Of a DNA stretch of 64,000 nucleotides, positions 18,200-26,861 are shown one piece after another. The DNA comes from Dyadobacter luticola (GTDB lineage Bacteria; Bacteroidota; Bacteroidia; Cytophagales; Spirosomataceae). The notes beneath the pieces are model-generated. The model made no database searches. It saw nothing but the letters and a program-made list of their open reading frames with translations, and was not told where the DNA came from. Location of the stretch: contig NZ_VCEJ01000002.1 of assembly GCF_005860805.1 (NCBI RefSeq), positions 728,375-792,374 of the forward strand, given 5' to 3'. Each line of letters starts with the position of its first letter. Positions within the stretch are counted from its first letter, which is position 1. The position numbers and the translations under genes are program-made.

Positions 18200-18228
18200 A
18201 AGGAAGTCAATTTGGCTTCCTTTTTTTT
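18200..18228 (+). terminator. Intrinsic terminator after lepB copy 1
   Basis: A short hairpin (AAGGAAG pairing with CTTCCTT, nine-base loop) is followed by a run of eight T. It separates the two lepB genes into different transcription units. Confidence 0.75.
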
Positions 18229-18309
18229 GTTTATATATAAATAAATTTAATATGACTGAATATTTGCTATTCTGATTTCGCCTATATTGCGTGGACAATT
18301 ATTTGAACT

Positions 18310-19488
18310 ATGCAATCCACAGAAGTTTTTCAAAAACCCGCAGAACAAAAGAAGAAAAAGACACCGCTTCGCGAGTGGCTCGATTCCGTTTTATTCGCCG
18401 TTGTTGCAGCGACATTGATCCGCTGGCTATTTTTCAGTGCCTTCGTCATCCCGACGCCTTCGATGGAAAACAGTTTGCTGGTCGGAGATTATTTGTTTGT
18501 CAGCCGGTTAAATTATGGTACAACTACGCCGATTACGCCTTTGCAGGTTCCGTTGACGCACCAGACGATCTGGGGAACGCAGATTCCTTCTTACCTGGAT
18601 TGGATTCAGCTGCCGCAATATCGCTTACCTGGTTTTTCCGAAGTTAAAAATGGCGATGTGGTTGTTTTCAATCTGCCCGTCGAGCATCCCAAGGCTTATC
18701 AGAAATATAGTAATGTACTGCCCGACCTGCATCCCCATCCGGCCGATTTGCGGTCCAACTACATTAAAAGGTGTGTAGGCATCGCCGGTGATAAACTTGA
18801 AATCAGGGCAGGGCAGGTATATGTCAATGGAAAGGCGCAGGAAAATCCGGTACGCATGCAGAACGAGTATTTTATTTCTGTTAATACCGCTGTAAATGAG
18901 GAAAATATCTTCCGCAAAAATGGCATTACGGATTATGCGCAGTTCACCGAAACATTCGACGACACAATCGCTGCCAATGATGAGTCTGGTTACATTGTGA
19001 AAACGACGCCGGATTTAGCAGCAAAAATCAAAACCTACGATTTTGTAAAAAGGATAGAGCCGATCCTGCTGAGCAAGGGTTTGAAAGAGCCTTTTCTTTT
19101 TCCTTCTTCGGATTTGATCGATTGGAATAAAGACAATTATGGGCCAATCGTCGTACCTAAAAAAGGCATAAAGGTAGCGCTTACCGACGTCAACATTGCA
19201 CTCTATGGCGAGGTCATTCAGAATTATGACGGTAATGATAATGTGGTTTTTGAAAATGGCAAGATCACCCAAAATGGCCTGCCGCTCACAGAATACACCT
19301 TCAAGCAGGATTACTTTTTCATGATGGGGGATAACCGCCATAATTCAGCAGATTCACGTTACTGGGGTTTCGTGCCGAAAGACCACATTGTAGGAAAGGC
19401 GGTTTTTGTCTGGATGTCGATAGATCCGAACCCAACCAGTTTGCTGGGAAAAATTCGCTGGGATCGGATATTCAGGATTATCCAATAA
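18310..19488 (+). CDS. lepB: Signal peptidase I, copy 2 (tandem paralogue)
   Basis: 392 residues, strongly similar to copy 1 throughout. Catalytic Ser51 lies in [14 protein letters not shown], Lys153 in NYIKRCVGIAGD, and box E in [18 protein letters not shown]. The main difference is an insertion of about 14 residues just before the Lys block (around 125-145, rich in His and Pro) and divergence in the central insert. Both copies keep all catalytic residues, so both should be active. It has its own upstream gap and terminator. Confidence 0.95.
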   Translation: MQSTEVFQKPAEQKKKKTPLREWLDSVLFAVVAATLIRWLFFSAFVIPTPSMENSLLVGDYLFVSRLNYGTTTPITPLQVPLTHQTIWGTQIPSYLDWIQLPQYRLPGFSEVKNGDVVVFNLPVEHPKAYQKYSNVLPDLHPHPADLRSNYIKRCVGIAGDKLEIRAGQVYVNGKAQENPVRMQNEYFISVNTAVNEENIFRKNGITDYAQFTETFDDTIAANDESGYIVKTTPDLAAKIKTYDFVKRIEPILLSKGLKEPFLFPSSDLIDWNKDNYGPIVVPKKGIKVALTDVNIALYGEVIQNYDGNDNVVFENGKITQNGLPLTEYTFKQDYFFMMGDNRHNSADSRYWGFVPKDHIVGKAVFVWMSIDPNPTSLLGKIRWDRIFRIIQ

Positions 19489-19496
19489 CAAAAAAA

Positions 19497-19527
19497 ATGA
19501 GAGACCGAAACCGGCCTCTCGTTTTTT
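19497..19527. terminator. Bidirectional terminator between lepB copy 2 and the GH13 gene
   Basis: GAGAG pairs with CTCTC and CCG with CGG around a small loop, with A-tracts on the left and a T-tract on the right. It serves both convergent genes. Confidence 0.8.
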
Positions 19528-19543
19528 GTTAGTATGTTATTAC

Positions 19544-21367
19544 TTAATCTTCCTGGGAGAAAATCAGTGCACTGTAAGGCGGGATTTCCAAAGAAGCATA
19601 AACTGATTTGCCATCAAAATCTCCATCCGCAGTTTCAACATCGCCTGAACCTTGGTTTGAAAACTCAGCGTCATAATGTTCGCTGTCGCTATTGAATCGG
19701 ATGTGCCATTTTCCAGGTCTTGGGAAACCGATTTTATAGTCGGAGAAGGTTTCGGTTGAGAAATTGTAAACCACCATCACGCTGTCTTTCGGTCCGCCTT
19801 CAGCCCAGCGGTGCATCACAATCACCTTCTTCTCATTATCCACCCGAATAATTTCAGCATTTTGTCCCTGCAAACCTTTGGTCACACCAAACCAGTTTCT
19901 TCTGAGGTGGATCATGTCTTTATGCAGGTTTGCAAAACCGCTGAATCTTTCTAGCCGTGACCAGTCGATCGGGTCGCTGTCTGAAAACCATTTGTCTTCC
20001 AGCAGCGGTTGTCCCTGGAAAATCATCGGTATACCAGGCGAGGTAAGCACCAATGCGACTCCCAGCGCAGCACGCTTTTTAGAGTACCAGTTATCTACGT
20101 CGCCGTCCGCAATTTCTTCTGCAACCCGCGCCTGACCATTTGCTATTTCATCATGGGATTCTGTATAAATGATCCGCTGAAATGAATCCGTGTTGTAACG
20201 GTACATGATCGCGTCGACCACCTTATTCATATCGCGGTCCTGATCATTCGCCGTGATGATTGCGTCACGTACGGTATGTACGAATTCCGCATCCCACTGA
20301 GAACCATAGCCCAAGCCTCCGTTTTCTACATCATTTGTGATAAAATCAAGCGAATGCATATCTTCCGCAATCGTGATGGAATTGGGGAATTGCTCGGTAA
20401 TGTCTTTGTTGATCCACTGCATCAGCGAAATACCTTCCTGTAAATCATTTCCAGGATTTCCGTCGGCTTTCACATTACGGATGTAAGGTACCATATCCAT
20501 GCGCAGACCGTCGACTTGATAATCTCTCAGCCACATCATGGCATTGTCGTGGATATATTGACGAACTTCGCCGCGACCGTAGTCCGGACGGGTGCTTCCC
20601 CAGGGCGTTTCGGCTTTCCAGTCATTATAAAAGTAGATACCCCCGCCGTCATTTTCGCTCCAACCGTCAAACTGCCACAAATCAAGATCAGATGGCCCAA
20701 AGTGGTTGTAAACCACATCCAGAATCACTGCGATTCCAGCTTCGTGCGCCGCTTTTACAAAAGCTTTCAATCCATCCGGCCCGCCGTAATCCGATTCTAT
20801 CGCAAAGGGGTTCGCGGGATTATAGCCCCACGATTTATCACCCGGAAATTCTGAGCAAGGCATCAATTCCACTGCATTGAAACCCATATCTTTCAGATAA
20901 CCCAGCTTTTCAATCGCAGTATACAATGTACCTACATGCTCGCCCTCTTTCACATGGAAAGTCCCGACATGCAACTCATAAATAACGATCTCGTGCCAGC
21001 TTGGGATTTGAAATGAAACATTCTGCCAGTCAAATGACTGCTGATTGTAAACTACGCAGTTACCGGCCGAATTGGTCATTTTCAGTGCGTATGGATCATT
21101 TCTGTGCAAAGCACCCGCCGGGGTTTGCAGCAAAAATTTGTACTCGTCACCTTCTTTTGAATTTTCAATTAATGCACCCCAATGTCCGTTTTCTTCCTGA
21201 TTAAGCGGATTTGCGGTTTCATTCCAGTCATTAAAACTACCGATTACGAACACTTTTTCAGCATGCGGCGCCCACACTCTGTAAAAAACGCCTTCGGGAT
21301 AACAAGTTGCTCCCATGCCTTCAAAATGCTGTTCTGTCGCAGGGTTTTCAGTTTGTAAATTTTCCAT
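19544..21367 (-). CDS. GH13 alpha-glucan enzyme with CBM48 (GlgB/TreZ-like)
   Basis: 607 residues from the ATG at 21367 (MENLQTENP); a longer frame to 21463 would add 32 residues with no counterpart. A CBM48-like domain (about 25-110, with YRVWAPHAEKVFVIGSFNDW) precedes the TIM barrel. Catalytic residues are visible: nucleophile Asp291 (GLRMDMV), acid/base Glu335 (IAEDM) and Asp406 (ESHDE). A beta-sandwich closes the chain. The layout fits branching enzyme or maltooligosyl-trehalose hydrolase relatives; no glgA, glgC or treY lies nearby, so the reaction is undecided. It lacks a signal peptide and is cytoplasmic. Confidence 0.85.
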   Translation of the reverse strand: MENLQTENPATEQHFEGMGATCYPEGVFYRVWAPHAEKVFVIGSFNDWNETANPLNQEENGHWGALIENSKEGDEYKFLLQTPAGALHRNDPYALKMTNSAGNCVVYNQQSFDWQNVSFQIPSWHEIVIYELHVGTFHVKEGEHVGTLYTAIEKLGYLKDMGFNAVELMPCSEFPGDKSWGYNPANPFAIESDYGGPDGLKAFVKAAHEAGIAVILDVVYNHFGPSDLDLWQFDGWSENDGGGIYFYNDWKAETPWGSTRPDYGRGEVRQYIHDNAMMWLRDYQVDGLRMDMVPYIRNVKADGNPGNDLQEGISLMQWINKDITEQFPNSITIAEDMHSLDFITNDVENGGLGYGSQWDAEFVHTVRDAIITANDQDRDMNKVVDAIMYRYNTDSFQRIIYTESHDEIANGQARVAEEIADGDVDNWYSKKRAALGVALVLTSPGIPMIFQGQPLLEDKWFSDSDPIDWSRLERFSGFANLHKDMIHLRRNWFGVTKGLQGQNAEIIRVDNEKKVIVMHRWAEGGPKDSVMVVYNFSTETFSDYKIGFPRPGKWHIRFNSDSEHYDAEFSNQGSGDVETADGDFDGKSVYASLEIPPYSALIFSQED

Positions 21368-21475
21368 ATACTCTTTGAGTATTATTATTATTTTTGAGGT
21401 ACTACTTTTTGACGTATAGGGACAAATCTTGTGCCAGGGTATTTCAGGAAGGTTTTTACTCAAAACACACTATAT

Positions 21476-22597
21476 ATGTTACCCACCTCCGACACAGACA
21501 AGGTCTGTATCCTCGCATTAATCCACACTCCGGGAATTGGCTCGGTTACCATTCGCCAGCTTATCAGCTACTGCGGCAGTCCCGCAAATGTTTTTCAGGC
21601 CGACTACAAAAAGCTCATTAAGATCCCGGGAATAGGGGATAAAGTTGTTAAAGCGGTACTTGACAAGAGTCATCTTGCGCTTGCAGAAAAGGAATTCCAG
21701 AAATGTATGGACGGGAATGTGACGCTTCATTTTTTCTCCGATCCCACTTATCCCGCCCGACTAAAACCACTTTACGATGCCCCGGTTGTTTTATATTCTC
21801 ACGGCGACATTGATTTCAATGTTGGCAGGACTGTCGGGATTGTCGGGACGCGGCAGATCAGTGATTATGGAAAGGCGGTCACCGAGGCTGTGATAAAAGA
21901 TTTGGTGCCATATCAGGCGCTCATTGTCAGCGGTCTGGCTTATGGCGTAGACATTACCGCGCACCGGGCGTGTTTGAAAAATGGTCTGGCGACAATCGGC
22001 GTGATGGCGACGGGGATCGACGTGCTTTATCCTTCTTCACATAAAAAGACTGCGATGGAAATGCAGGAAAATGGGGGGCTGGTGACAGAGAATGTGCTGG
22101 GTACCAAACCGGATTTTATGCGATTTCCGGCCAGGAACCGAATTATTGCAGGTCTGAGTGATGTTACATTGGTTGTGGAGTCTGGTAAAAAAGGAGGAAG
22201 CCTGATCACCGTAGAGTTTGCTCAAAACTATCACCGCGAAGTATTTGCCGTGCCTGGTATGATCGGAAGTAATCAGTCGGAAGGATGCAACCAGCTTATC
22301 CGGGACCATAAGGCAACGATTTTTACTTCGGTTGAAGATATGGCCACTTCGCTGGGTTGGAGTTTAAATGATCCGGTTGAAACAGTCGTTCCTGTTTCAG
22401 AGCCGGTTAGCTTTGATGGTTTCACCCAGGACGAAGGGCAGGTTTTGGCTATTTTAAAACAAAAAGGAACATTGCAGATCGACGAGCTGGCCTGGCAGTC
22501 GGGAATGCATTTGAACAAGCTGGCATCGATCTTGCTAAACCTGGAATTTCAGGGAATGGTCAGGTCCCTGCCGGGCAAAAAATACGGGTTAATATAA
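21476..22597 (+). CDS. dprA: DNA-processing protein DprA
   Basis: 373 residues from the ATG at 21476; an upstream GTG at 21431 is less likely. An N-terminal helix-hairpin-helix-like region (about 14-60, HTPGIGSVTIRQL and KIPGIGDKVVK) precedes the Rossmann-type core with VGIVGTRQISDYG, VSGLAYGVDITAHRACL and GLVTENVLGTKPDFMRFPAR. GKKGGSLITVEFA is a conserved block, and a C-terminal winged helix follows. DprA binds incoming single-stranded DNA and loads RecA during transformation. An AlbA-type gene starts four bases after its stop. Confidence 0.96.
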   Translation: MLPTSDTDKVCILALIHTPGIGSVTIRQLISYCGSPANVFQADYKKLIKIPGIGDKVVKAVLDKSHLALAEKEFQKCMDGNVTLHFFSDPTYPARLKPLYDAPVVLYSHGDIDFNVGRTVGIVGTRQISDYGKAVTEAVIKDLVPYQALIVSGLAYGVDITAHRACLKNGLATIGVMATGIDVLYPSSHKKTAMEMQENGGLVTENVLGTKPDFMRFPARNRIIAGLSDVTLVVESGKKGGSLITVEFAQNYHREVFAVPGMIGSNQSEGCNQLIRDHKATIFTSVEDMATSLGWSLNDPVETVVPVSEPVSFDGFTQDEGQVLAILKQKGTLQIDELAWQSGMHLNKLASILLNLEFQGMVRSLPGKKYGLI

Positions 22598-22601
22598 ATT
22601 G

Positions 22602-23231
22602 ATGAGTAAAGGAATATTTCAGATCATTCAGGAAGGGGAGGGGCTCACCGTCGAGTTCAAAAGGACGATTGATAGTCCATTTAAAATTGCCAAAACCCTG
22701 GTTTCATTTGCTAATACCGCTGGCGGAAATCTGCTGGTGGGCGTGATGGACAATGGTGCATTACTCGGCGTAGGATCAGAACTGCGGGAACTGGAAAAGC
22801 TGGAAAAAGCAACCCGTGATTTGATCGAGCCACAGATTTTGATCCGTATTAAATCAGAATTGCTGGACGGGAAAAAGTTGCTCTGGATCGAAGTGGCCGA
22901 AAGTGAAAGCAAACCACATTATGCTGTTAATGAGCGGGGTGACCGCATCATTTATATTCGGGTAAAAGACAAAAGCATTCCGATACCGAGGCTATTGCTT
23001 TATGGGGATGGCGATACTGAAACCGAAAAGTTGCTCTCTAATAAGCACGTGAAGACATTGATTACTTACCTCAAAGAGACCGATTCTGTGACGGCAAAAA
23101 TATTTTCCAAAATTATCAACATTTCGGAAAAGCGTGCGGAGAGAATGTTGCACGATCTGGCTGCGCGGCAAGTTTTATTAAAAATCAATCGCGGCAAGCC
23201 GGAAGCATTCAGCTTGAAGTGGGCCAAATGA
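22602..23231 (+). CDS. AlbA_2 / Schlafen-like domain protein with C-terminal winged helix
   Basis: 209 residues from the ATG at 22602, immediately after dprA. The N-terminal domain (about 8-125) has EGLTVEFKRTI, TLVSFANTAGGNLLVGVMDN and YIRVKDKSIP, the pattern of the Schlafen AlbA_2 (formerly AAA_4) domain. Residues about 145-209 look like a winged helix (VKTLITYLKETDSVTAKIFS, then LHDLAARQVLLKI). Roles in this family range from regulation to nucleic-acid processing. Tight linkage to dprA suggests co-expression but does not prove a link to DNA uptake. Confidence 0.82.
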   Translation: MSKGIFQIIQEGEGLTVEFKRTIDSPFKIAKTLVSFANTAGGNLLVGVMDNGALLGVGSELRELEKLEKATRDLIEPQILIRIKSELLDGKKLLWIEVAESESKPHYAVNERGDRIIYIRVKDKSIPIPRLLLYGDGDTETEKLLSNKHVKTLITYLKETDSVTAKIFSKIINISEKRAERMLHDLAARQVLLKINRGKPEAFSLKWAK

Positions 23232-23233
23232 AA

Positions 23234-23257
23234 AAGGCTGACCAAGTGGTCAGCCTT
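23234..23257. terminator. Bidirectional terminator between AlbA gene and FKBP gene
   Basis: A perfect 10-base-pair stem (AAGGCTGACC with GGTCAGCCTT) with an AAGT loop, flanked by A and T residues, lies between two convergent genes. Confidence 0.85.
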
Positions 23258-23267
23258 CTTTATTATA

Positions 23268-23699
23268 CTAGTTGATTCCTACCAGTTCCAGTTCAAATAT
23301 CAGATCCTGGCCGGCTAGTGGATGGTTGGCATCCAGTACGACGATTTCATCGCCCACTTCACGCACCACCACCTGAATCACCTGACCGTTTCCGTCCTGG
23401 TGCATATTCAACGTACCGCCGATTTCCAGGGGAATTTCGGCCGGAATTTGTTTACGATCGAAGTTGATGATCATATCCTTATTGATCGGGCCGTAAGCCT
23501 CTTCATTTGGAATGTGAATGGTCTTTTTATCGCCCACTTCCATTCCGGTAACGCCATCATCAAAACCTTTAATTACCTGACCGCTGCCCAATGTGAACTG
23601 TAACGGATCGCGTCCCTCGGATGAATCGAAAAGTTGTCCGTCGGGTAATGTGCCTTTATAGTGGACCTGAACCTGGTCCCCTGCCTGTGCCTGCTTCAT
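23268..23699 (-). CDS. FKBP-type peptidyl-prolyl isomerase, SlyD-like
   Basis: 143 residues with no signal peptide. The FKBP domain begins GDQVQVHYKGTLPDGQLFDS and contains FTLGSGQVIKGFDDGVTGM. An IF-type insert (about 68-120) sits between GDKKTI and VVLDANHPLAGQDLIFELEL, which is the SlyD-like closing block. SlyD-type proteins are folding helpers with isomerase and chaperone activity. The His-rich metal-binding tail of E. coli SlyD is absent. Confidence 0.93.
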   Translation of the reverse strand: MKQAQAGDQVQVHYKGTLPDGQLFDSSEGRDPLQFTLGSGQVIKGFDDGVTGMEVGDKKTIHIPNEEAYGPINKDMIINFDRKQIPAEIPLEIGGTLNMHQDGNGQVIQVVVREVGDEIVVLDANHPLAGQDLIFELELVGIN

Positions 23700-23761
23700 T
23701 GTGTTTTTCTTAAATGGTTAAAAATGACCGGGTCTTCAAGATTCGCACCCGGAAAATAAAG

Positions 23762-25237
23762 TTAGTACGCTCTCGCGAAAACAACCCTGCCAGCAGATGC
23801 TTTGCCTGTGTATATGCAAACCCCGCTTTCCTGCTCCTGATTCAGCGGGATGCAGCGTATAGTGGCCTTGGTTTCCTCCTTGATTTTTTCTTCTGTCTCG
23901 GAAGTACCGTCCCAATGCGCGAGCACAAAACCACCTTTTGTGTCCAAGATTTGGGTGAATTCTTCAAAGGTATCTGCCTTGAAAGTATTCTCTTCCCTGA
24001 AAGCCAGGGCCTTATTATATATAGATTCCTGAATGTTGTCCAGCAGGGATTGAATGTATCCGTCAATGCCTTCGATGGAAACGGTTTCCTTCGTTTTTGT
24101 ATCTCTTCTCGCTACTTCCACGGTACCATTTTCCAAATCACGGGCACCCATCGCCAGCCGCACCGGTACGCCTTTTAATTCATACTCAGCAAACTTATAG
24201 CCAGGTTTGTAAGCGTCACTGTTATCATATTTGACGCTGATACCCAATTTTTTCAGCGCTTTCACGATCTCCGCCACTTTTGCAGAAATCTGTTCAAGCT
24301 GCTCTTCATTTTTATAAATCGGAACAATCACTACCTGGATGGGCGCCAGTTTCGGAGGTAAAACCAGGCCGCTGTCGTCGGAATGTGCCATGATGAGCGC
24401 ACCCATCAGGCGGGTACTTACGCCCCAGGAAGTTCCCCAGACATATTCCAGTTTGCCGTCCTTATCCTGGAATTTCACATCAAATGCATTGGCAAAATTC
24501 TGTCCCAAAAAGTGCGATGTTCCTGCCTGCAAAGCTTTTCCATCCTGCATTAATGCTTCAATGCAATAGGTATCTTCCGCACCGGCAAAACGTTCGTTTG
24601 CAGTTTTAACACCTTTCACAACCGGCAGCGCCATCCATTCTTCGGCGAATTGCGCGTAGACTTCCAGCATTTGTTTTGTCTCCGCAATCGCCTCAGCAGA
24701 AGTTGCATGCGCTGTATGTCCTTCCTGCCAAAGGAATTCTGCGGTTCTCAGAAAAAGCCGGGTACGCATTTCCCAGCGTACCACATTCGCCCATTGATTG
24801 ATCAGCAAAGGCAGGTCGCGATAGGATTGAATCCAGTTTTTATAAGTACTCCATATAACGGTTTCGGAGGTCGGCCGAACAATCAGTTCCTCTTCCAGCT
24901 TGGCGTCAGGATCTACTATTACACCTTTTCCGTTGGGGTCATTTTTTAATCGATAGTGGGTAACAACCGCGCACTCTTTCGCAAAGCCTTCCACATGTGA
25001 GGCTTCCTTACTCAGGTAGGATTTGGGAATAAATAGCGGGAAGTAAGCATTGGTATGTCCTGTTTCTTTGAACATATCGTCCAGTGCGCGCTGCATCTTT
25101 TCCCAGATCGAATAACCATACGGCTTGATCACCATACAGCCCCGAACCGCAGAGTTTTCGGCCAAATCGGCCCTTTTGACTAATTCATTATACCATTCGG
25201 AGTAGTTTTCACTTCGTGTTGGCAGTCCTTTACTCAT
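23762..25237 (-). CDS. proS: Proline--tRNA ligase, type 3 (archaeal/eukaryotic-like)
   Basis: 491 residues from the ATG at 25237 ([16 protein letters not shown]). Class II signatures include [35 protein letters not shown] and [20 protein letters not shown]. The chain lacks the INS editing domain of the E. coli type and has the C-terminal extension ending VFARAY, as in type-3 ProRS. It charges tRNA-Pro in the cytoplasm. A TATCTTTG box on the minus strand (25303-25310) is a likely -7 element and overlaps the promoter of the divergent repetitive protein. Confidence 0.97.
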   Translation of the reverse strand: MSKGLPTRSENYSEWYNELVKRADLAENSAVRGCMVIKPYGYSIWEKMQRALDDMFKETGHTNAYFPLFIPKSYLSKEASHVEGFAKECAVVTHYRLKNDPNGKGVIVDPDAKLEEELIVRPTSETVIWSTYKNWIQSYRDLPLLINQWANVVRWEMRTRLFLRTAEFLWQEGHTAHATSAEAIAETKQMLEVYAQFAEEWMALPVVKGVKTANERFAGAEDTYCIEALMQDGKALQAGTSHFLGQNFANAFDVKFQDKDGKLEYVWGTSWGVSTRLMGALIMAHSDDSGLVLPPKLAPIQVVIVPIYKNEEQLEQISAKVAEIVKALKKLGISVKYDNSDAYKPGYKFAEYELKGVPVRLAMGARDLENGTVEVARRDTKTKETVSIEGIDGYIQSLLDNIQESIYNKALAFREENTFKADTFEEFTQILDTKGGFVLAHWDGTSETEEKIKEETKATIRCIPLNQEQESGVCIYTGKASAGRVVFARAY

Positions 25238-25300
25238 TATTAGGATTATTTGATAATTGAAATGGAAAAAATCACTATTGAGACACCTCTTTTCGACGAG

Positions 25301-25330
25301 TTGCAAAGATAGTTTTTTATGTTAACTTTG
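25301..25330 (+). promoter_or_regulatory. Promoter of the repetitive envelope protein, overlapping a proS -7 box
   Basis: Plus strand: TTG at 25301 and TAACTTTG at 25323-25330, 19 bases apart, match the Bacteroidota consensus. The minus-strand TATCTTTG (25303-25310), a candidate -7 box for proS, lies inside the same stretch, so the two promoters would compete. Confidence 0.6.
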
Positions 25331-25418
25331 GAATTAATGTATTGTGACGCCCGTTTACATACTATATGGAACGAAATTTTATATATATTAGCAACAAACA
25401 TTTAAATCCTTTGAAGCC

Positions 25419-26747
25419 ATGAGTACGATCAATAAAGCAAAAAATCTTTCTTTGCTGGTGTTGTTGGGAGCTTGGGGATGTACTAACACTCAAAATGTTT
25501 CGCGTTCGGCAGGTGGTTATGACGACCTTTACGGTGGTAACCCCGGTGTCGGAGTTGTGACAAGAGGAGCAGGTGCAGATCAAGAATATTCCCGTTCTGA
25601 TAATCCGGACTACACTTATACCGGTAAAAATTCAGAGCAAGGCACCAGCGACTATTACGACGAAAATTATCTCTCATCCCGCAGCGTAAAACGCACTATT
25701 TCAAATGATGTCGGCTACAATGCCGGTTTTGTGGATGGCTACAACCAGGCCAGCGCATTCAATAATCCTTATTATAGCAACCTCGGCTCTTACTGGCCAG
25801 GTACCTCAATCGGTTTCCGGTTGGGATTTGGCAATTCATTCAGAATGAGTCCTTACATCGGCTTCGGAATGGGTATGGGATCTATGATGGGGATGGGTTC
25901 TATGATGGGAATGGGTTATTCGCCATGGGGCTTTAACAGCATGTATGGCTACGGTAATATGATGGGTTATTATGATCCATTCGGCTATAATTCTTTCGGA
26001 TACTCGCCATTTGGTTATAGTCCTTGGGGTTACGGTGGTTATGGAGGTTATGGCTACGGTGGCTACGACAGCTACTACGGTGGCTACGGATATTCACCAT
26101 GGGCTTACAGCCGTCCGGTTGTTGTAGTTAATAACAATTATGACAGAGGCGTTTCAAGAACTTACGGACCGCGGGTTGCGGATAACAGCAGAAGCTCACG
26201 CAGCAGCGAACGTTACAATTCGAACTTTGTAAATTCTTCAAGATCAGCTGCAACAAGTGGCGGTGATCGGAACGGTAGAAGAGGATCCAGCACGATTTCG
26301 GCTAATGATACTTATTCTTCTCCCCGATCAGCAAGATCTTATGGCAGAGGTGATGCAGGTAATGTTGGCGGAAGAACCAGCGCTGAGACTTATAGTTCAA
26401 GGGGCGCGAGCGAAGGAAATAATGTTTATTATTCCCGTCCACGTTCAGCCGGTGCAAGTAATTACTCAGATGGAAATGCCAACACAGGCAGCTACGCGTC
26501 GCCAAGGTCTACAAGAGGAACAAGCTCTTACAGCGCACCGTCATACAGTGCACCTTCAAGAAGCCAATCTGATTACAGCGCGCCAACCCGCAGCTATTCA
26601 GCACCTACCAGGTCCGAATCGTATAGCCAGCCTAGCCGGACATACAGCGCGCCAAGTTACAGTGCGCCATCAAGAAGTTACAGCGCTCCGTCAGGTGGCG
26701 GCGGTGGTGGTGGTTCAACAGGCCATTCTTCAAGAGGTCCAAGATAA
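25419..26747 (+). CDS. Low-complexity Gly/Tyr/Ser-rich lipoprotein-like protein
   Basis: 442 residues. The N-terminus (NLSLLVLLGAWGCTNTQN) looks like a lipoprotein signal with Cys21, although the -2 Trp is unusual for a lipobox. Four zones follow: an acidic Tyr/Asp region (about 30-120); a Met/Gly run (about 149-166, GMGMGSMMGMGSMMGMGY); a Gly/Tyr aromatic zone (about 167-235, with repeated SPWG, FGYS and GGYGGYG); and an Arg/Ser zone ending in SAPS/SAPT repeats (371-425) and a Gly8 stretch. No enzyme motif is visible. Composition resembles aggregation-prone or prion-like domains. It is probably surface-exposed; its function is unknown. Similar Bacteroidota proteins have carried odd labels such as vitellogenin-like, which should not be trusted. 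Confidence 0.8.
   Translation: MSTINKAKNLSLLVLLGAWGCTNTQNVSRSAGGYDDLYGGNPGVGVVTRGAGADQEYSRSDNPDYTYTGKNSEQGTSDYYDENYLSSRSVKRTISNDVGYNAGFVDGYNQASAFNNPYYSNLGSYWPGTSIGFRLGFGNSFRMSPYIGFGMGMGSMMGMGSMMGMGYSPWGFNSMYGYGNMMGYYDPFGYNSFGYSPFGYSPWGYGGYGGYGYGGYDSYYGGYGYSPWAYSRPVVVVNNNYDRGVSRTYGPRVADNSRSSRSSERYNSNFVNSSRSAATSGGDRNGRRGSSTISANDTYSSPRSARSYGRGDAGNVGGRTSAETYSSRGASEGNNVYYSRPRSAGASNYSDGNANTGSYASPRSTRGTSSYSAPSYSAPSRSQSDYSAPTRSYSAPTRSESYSQPSRTYSAPSYSAPSRSYSAPSGGGGGGGSTGHSSRGPR
26529..26693 (+). repeat. In-frame Y-S-A-P-S/T-x repeats
   Basis: Residues 371-425 of the repetitive protein carry about seven imperfect YSAP[ST]-[YR] units. Codons vary between units (TAC AGC GCA CCG, TAC AGT GCA CCT, TAT TCA GCA CCT), so the repeat is conserved at protein rather than DNA level. 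Confidence 0.8.
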
Positions 26748-26784
26748 TTCTAACGTGATTGCGTTCGTGTAAATAAGCAAATTC

Positions 26785-26819
26785 AAACCCTGCAAGATGT
26801 CATAATTTTGCAGGGTTTT
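26785..26819 (+). terminator. Intrinsic terminator after the repetitive protein gene
   Basis: AAACCCTGCAA pairs perfectly with TTGCAGGGTTT around a 12-base loop, followed by T residues, 38 bases past the stop and ahead of the next plus-strand gene. Confidence 0.85.
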
Positions 26820-26861
26820 CGTTTAAAAAGTATTTACCCAACCAGCTATTTACTTAATTCA

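Noticed and set aside
23714..24178. 154-codon plus-strand frame antisense to proS
   Set aside because: Overlaps the C-terminal half of an intact synthetase gene; shadow frame.
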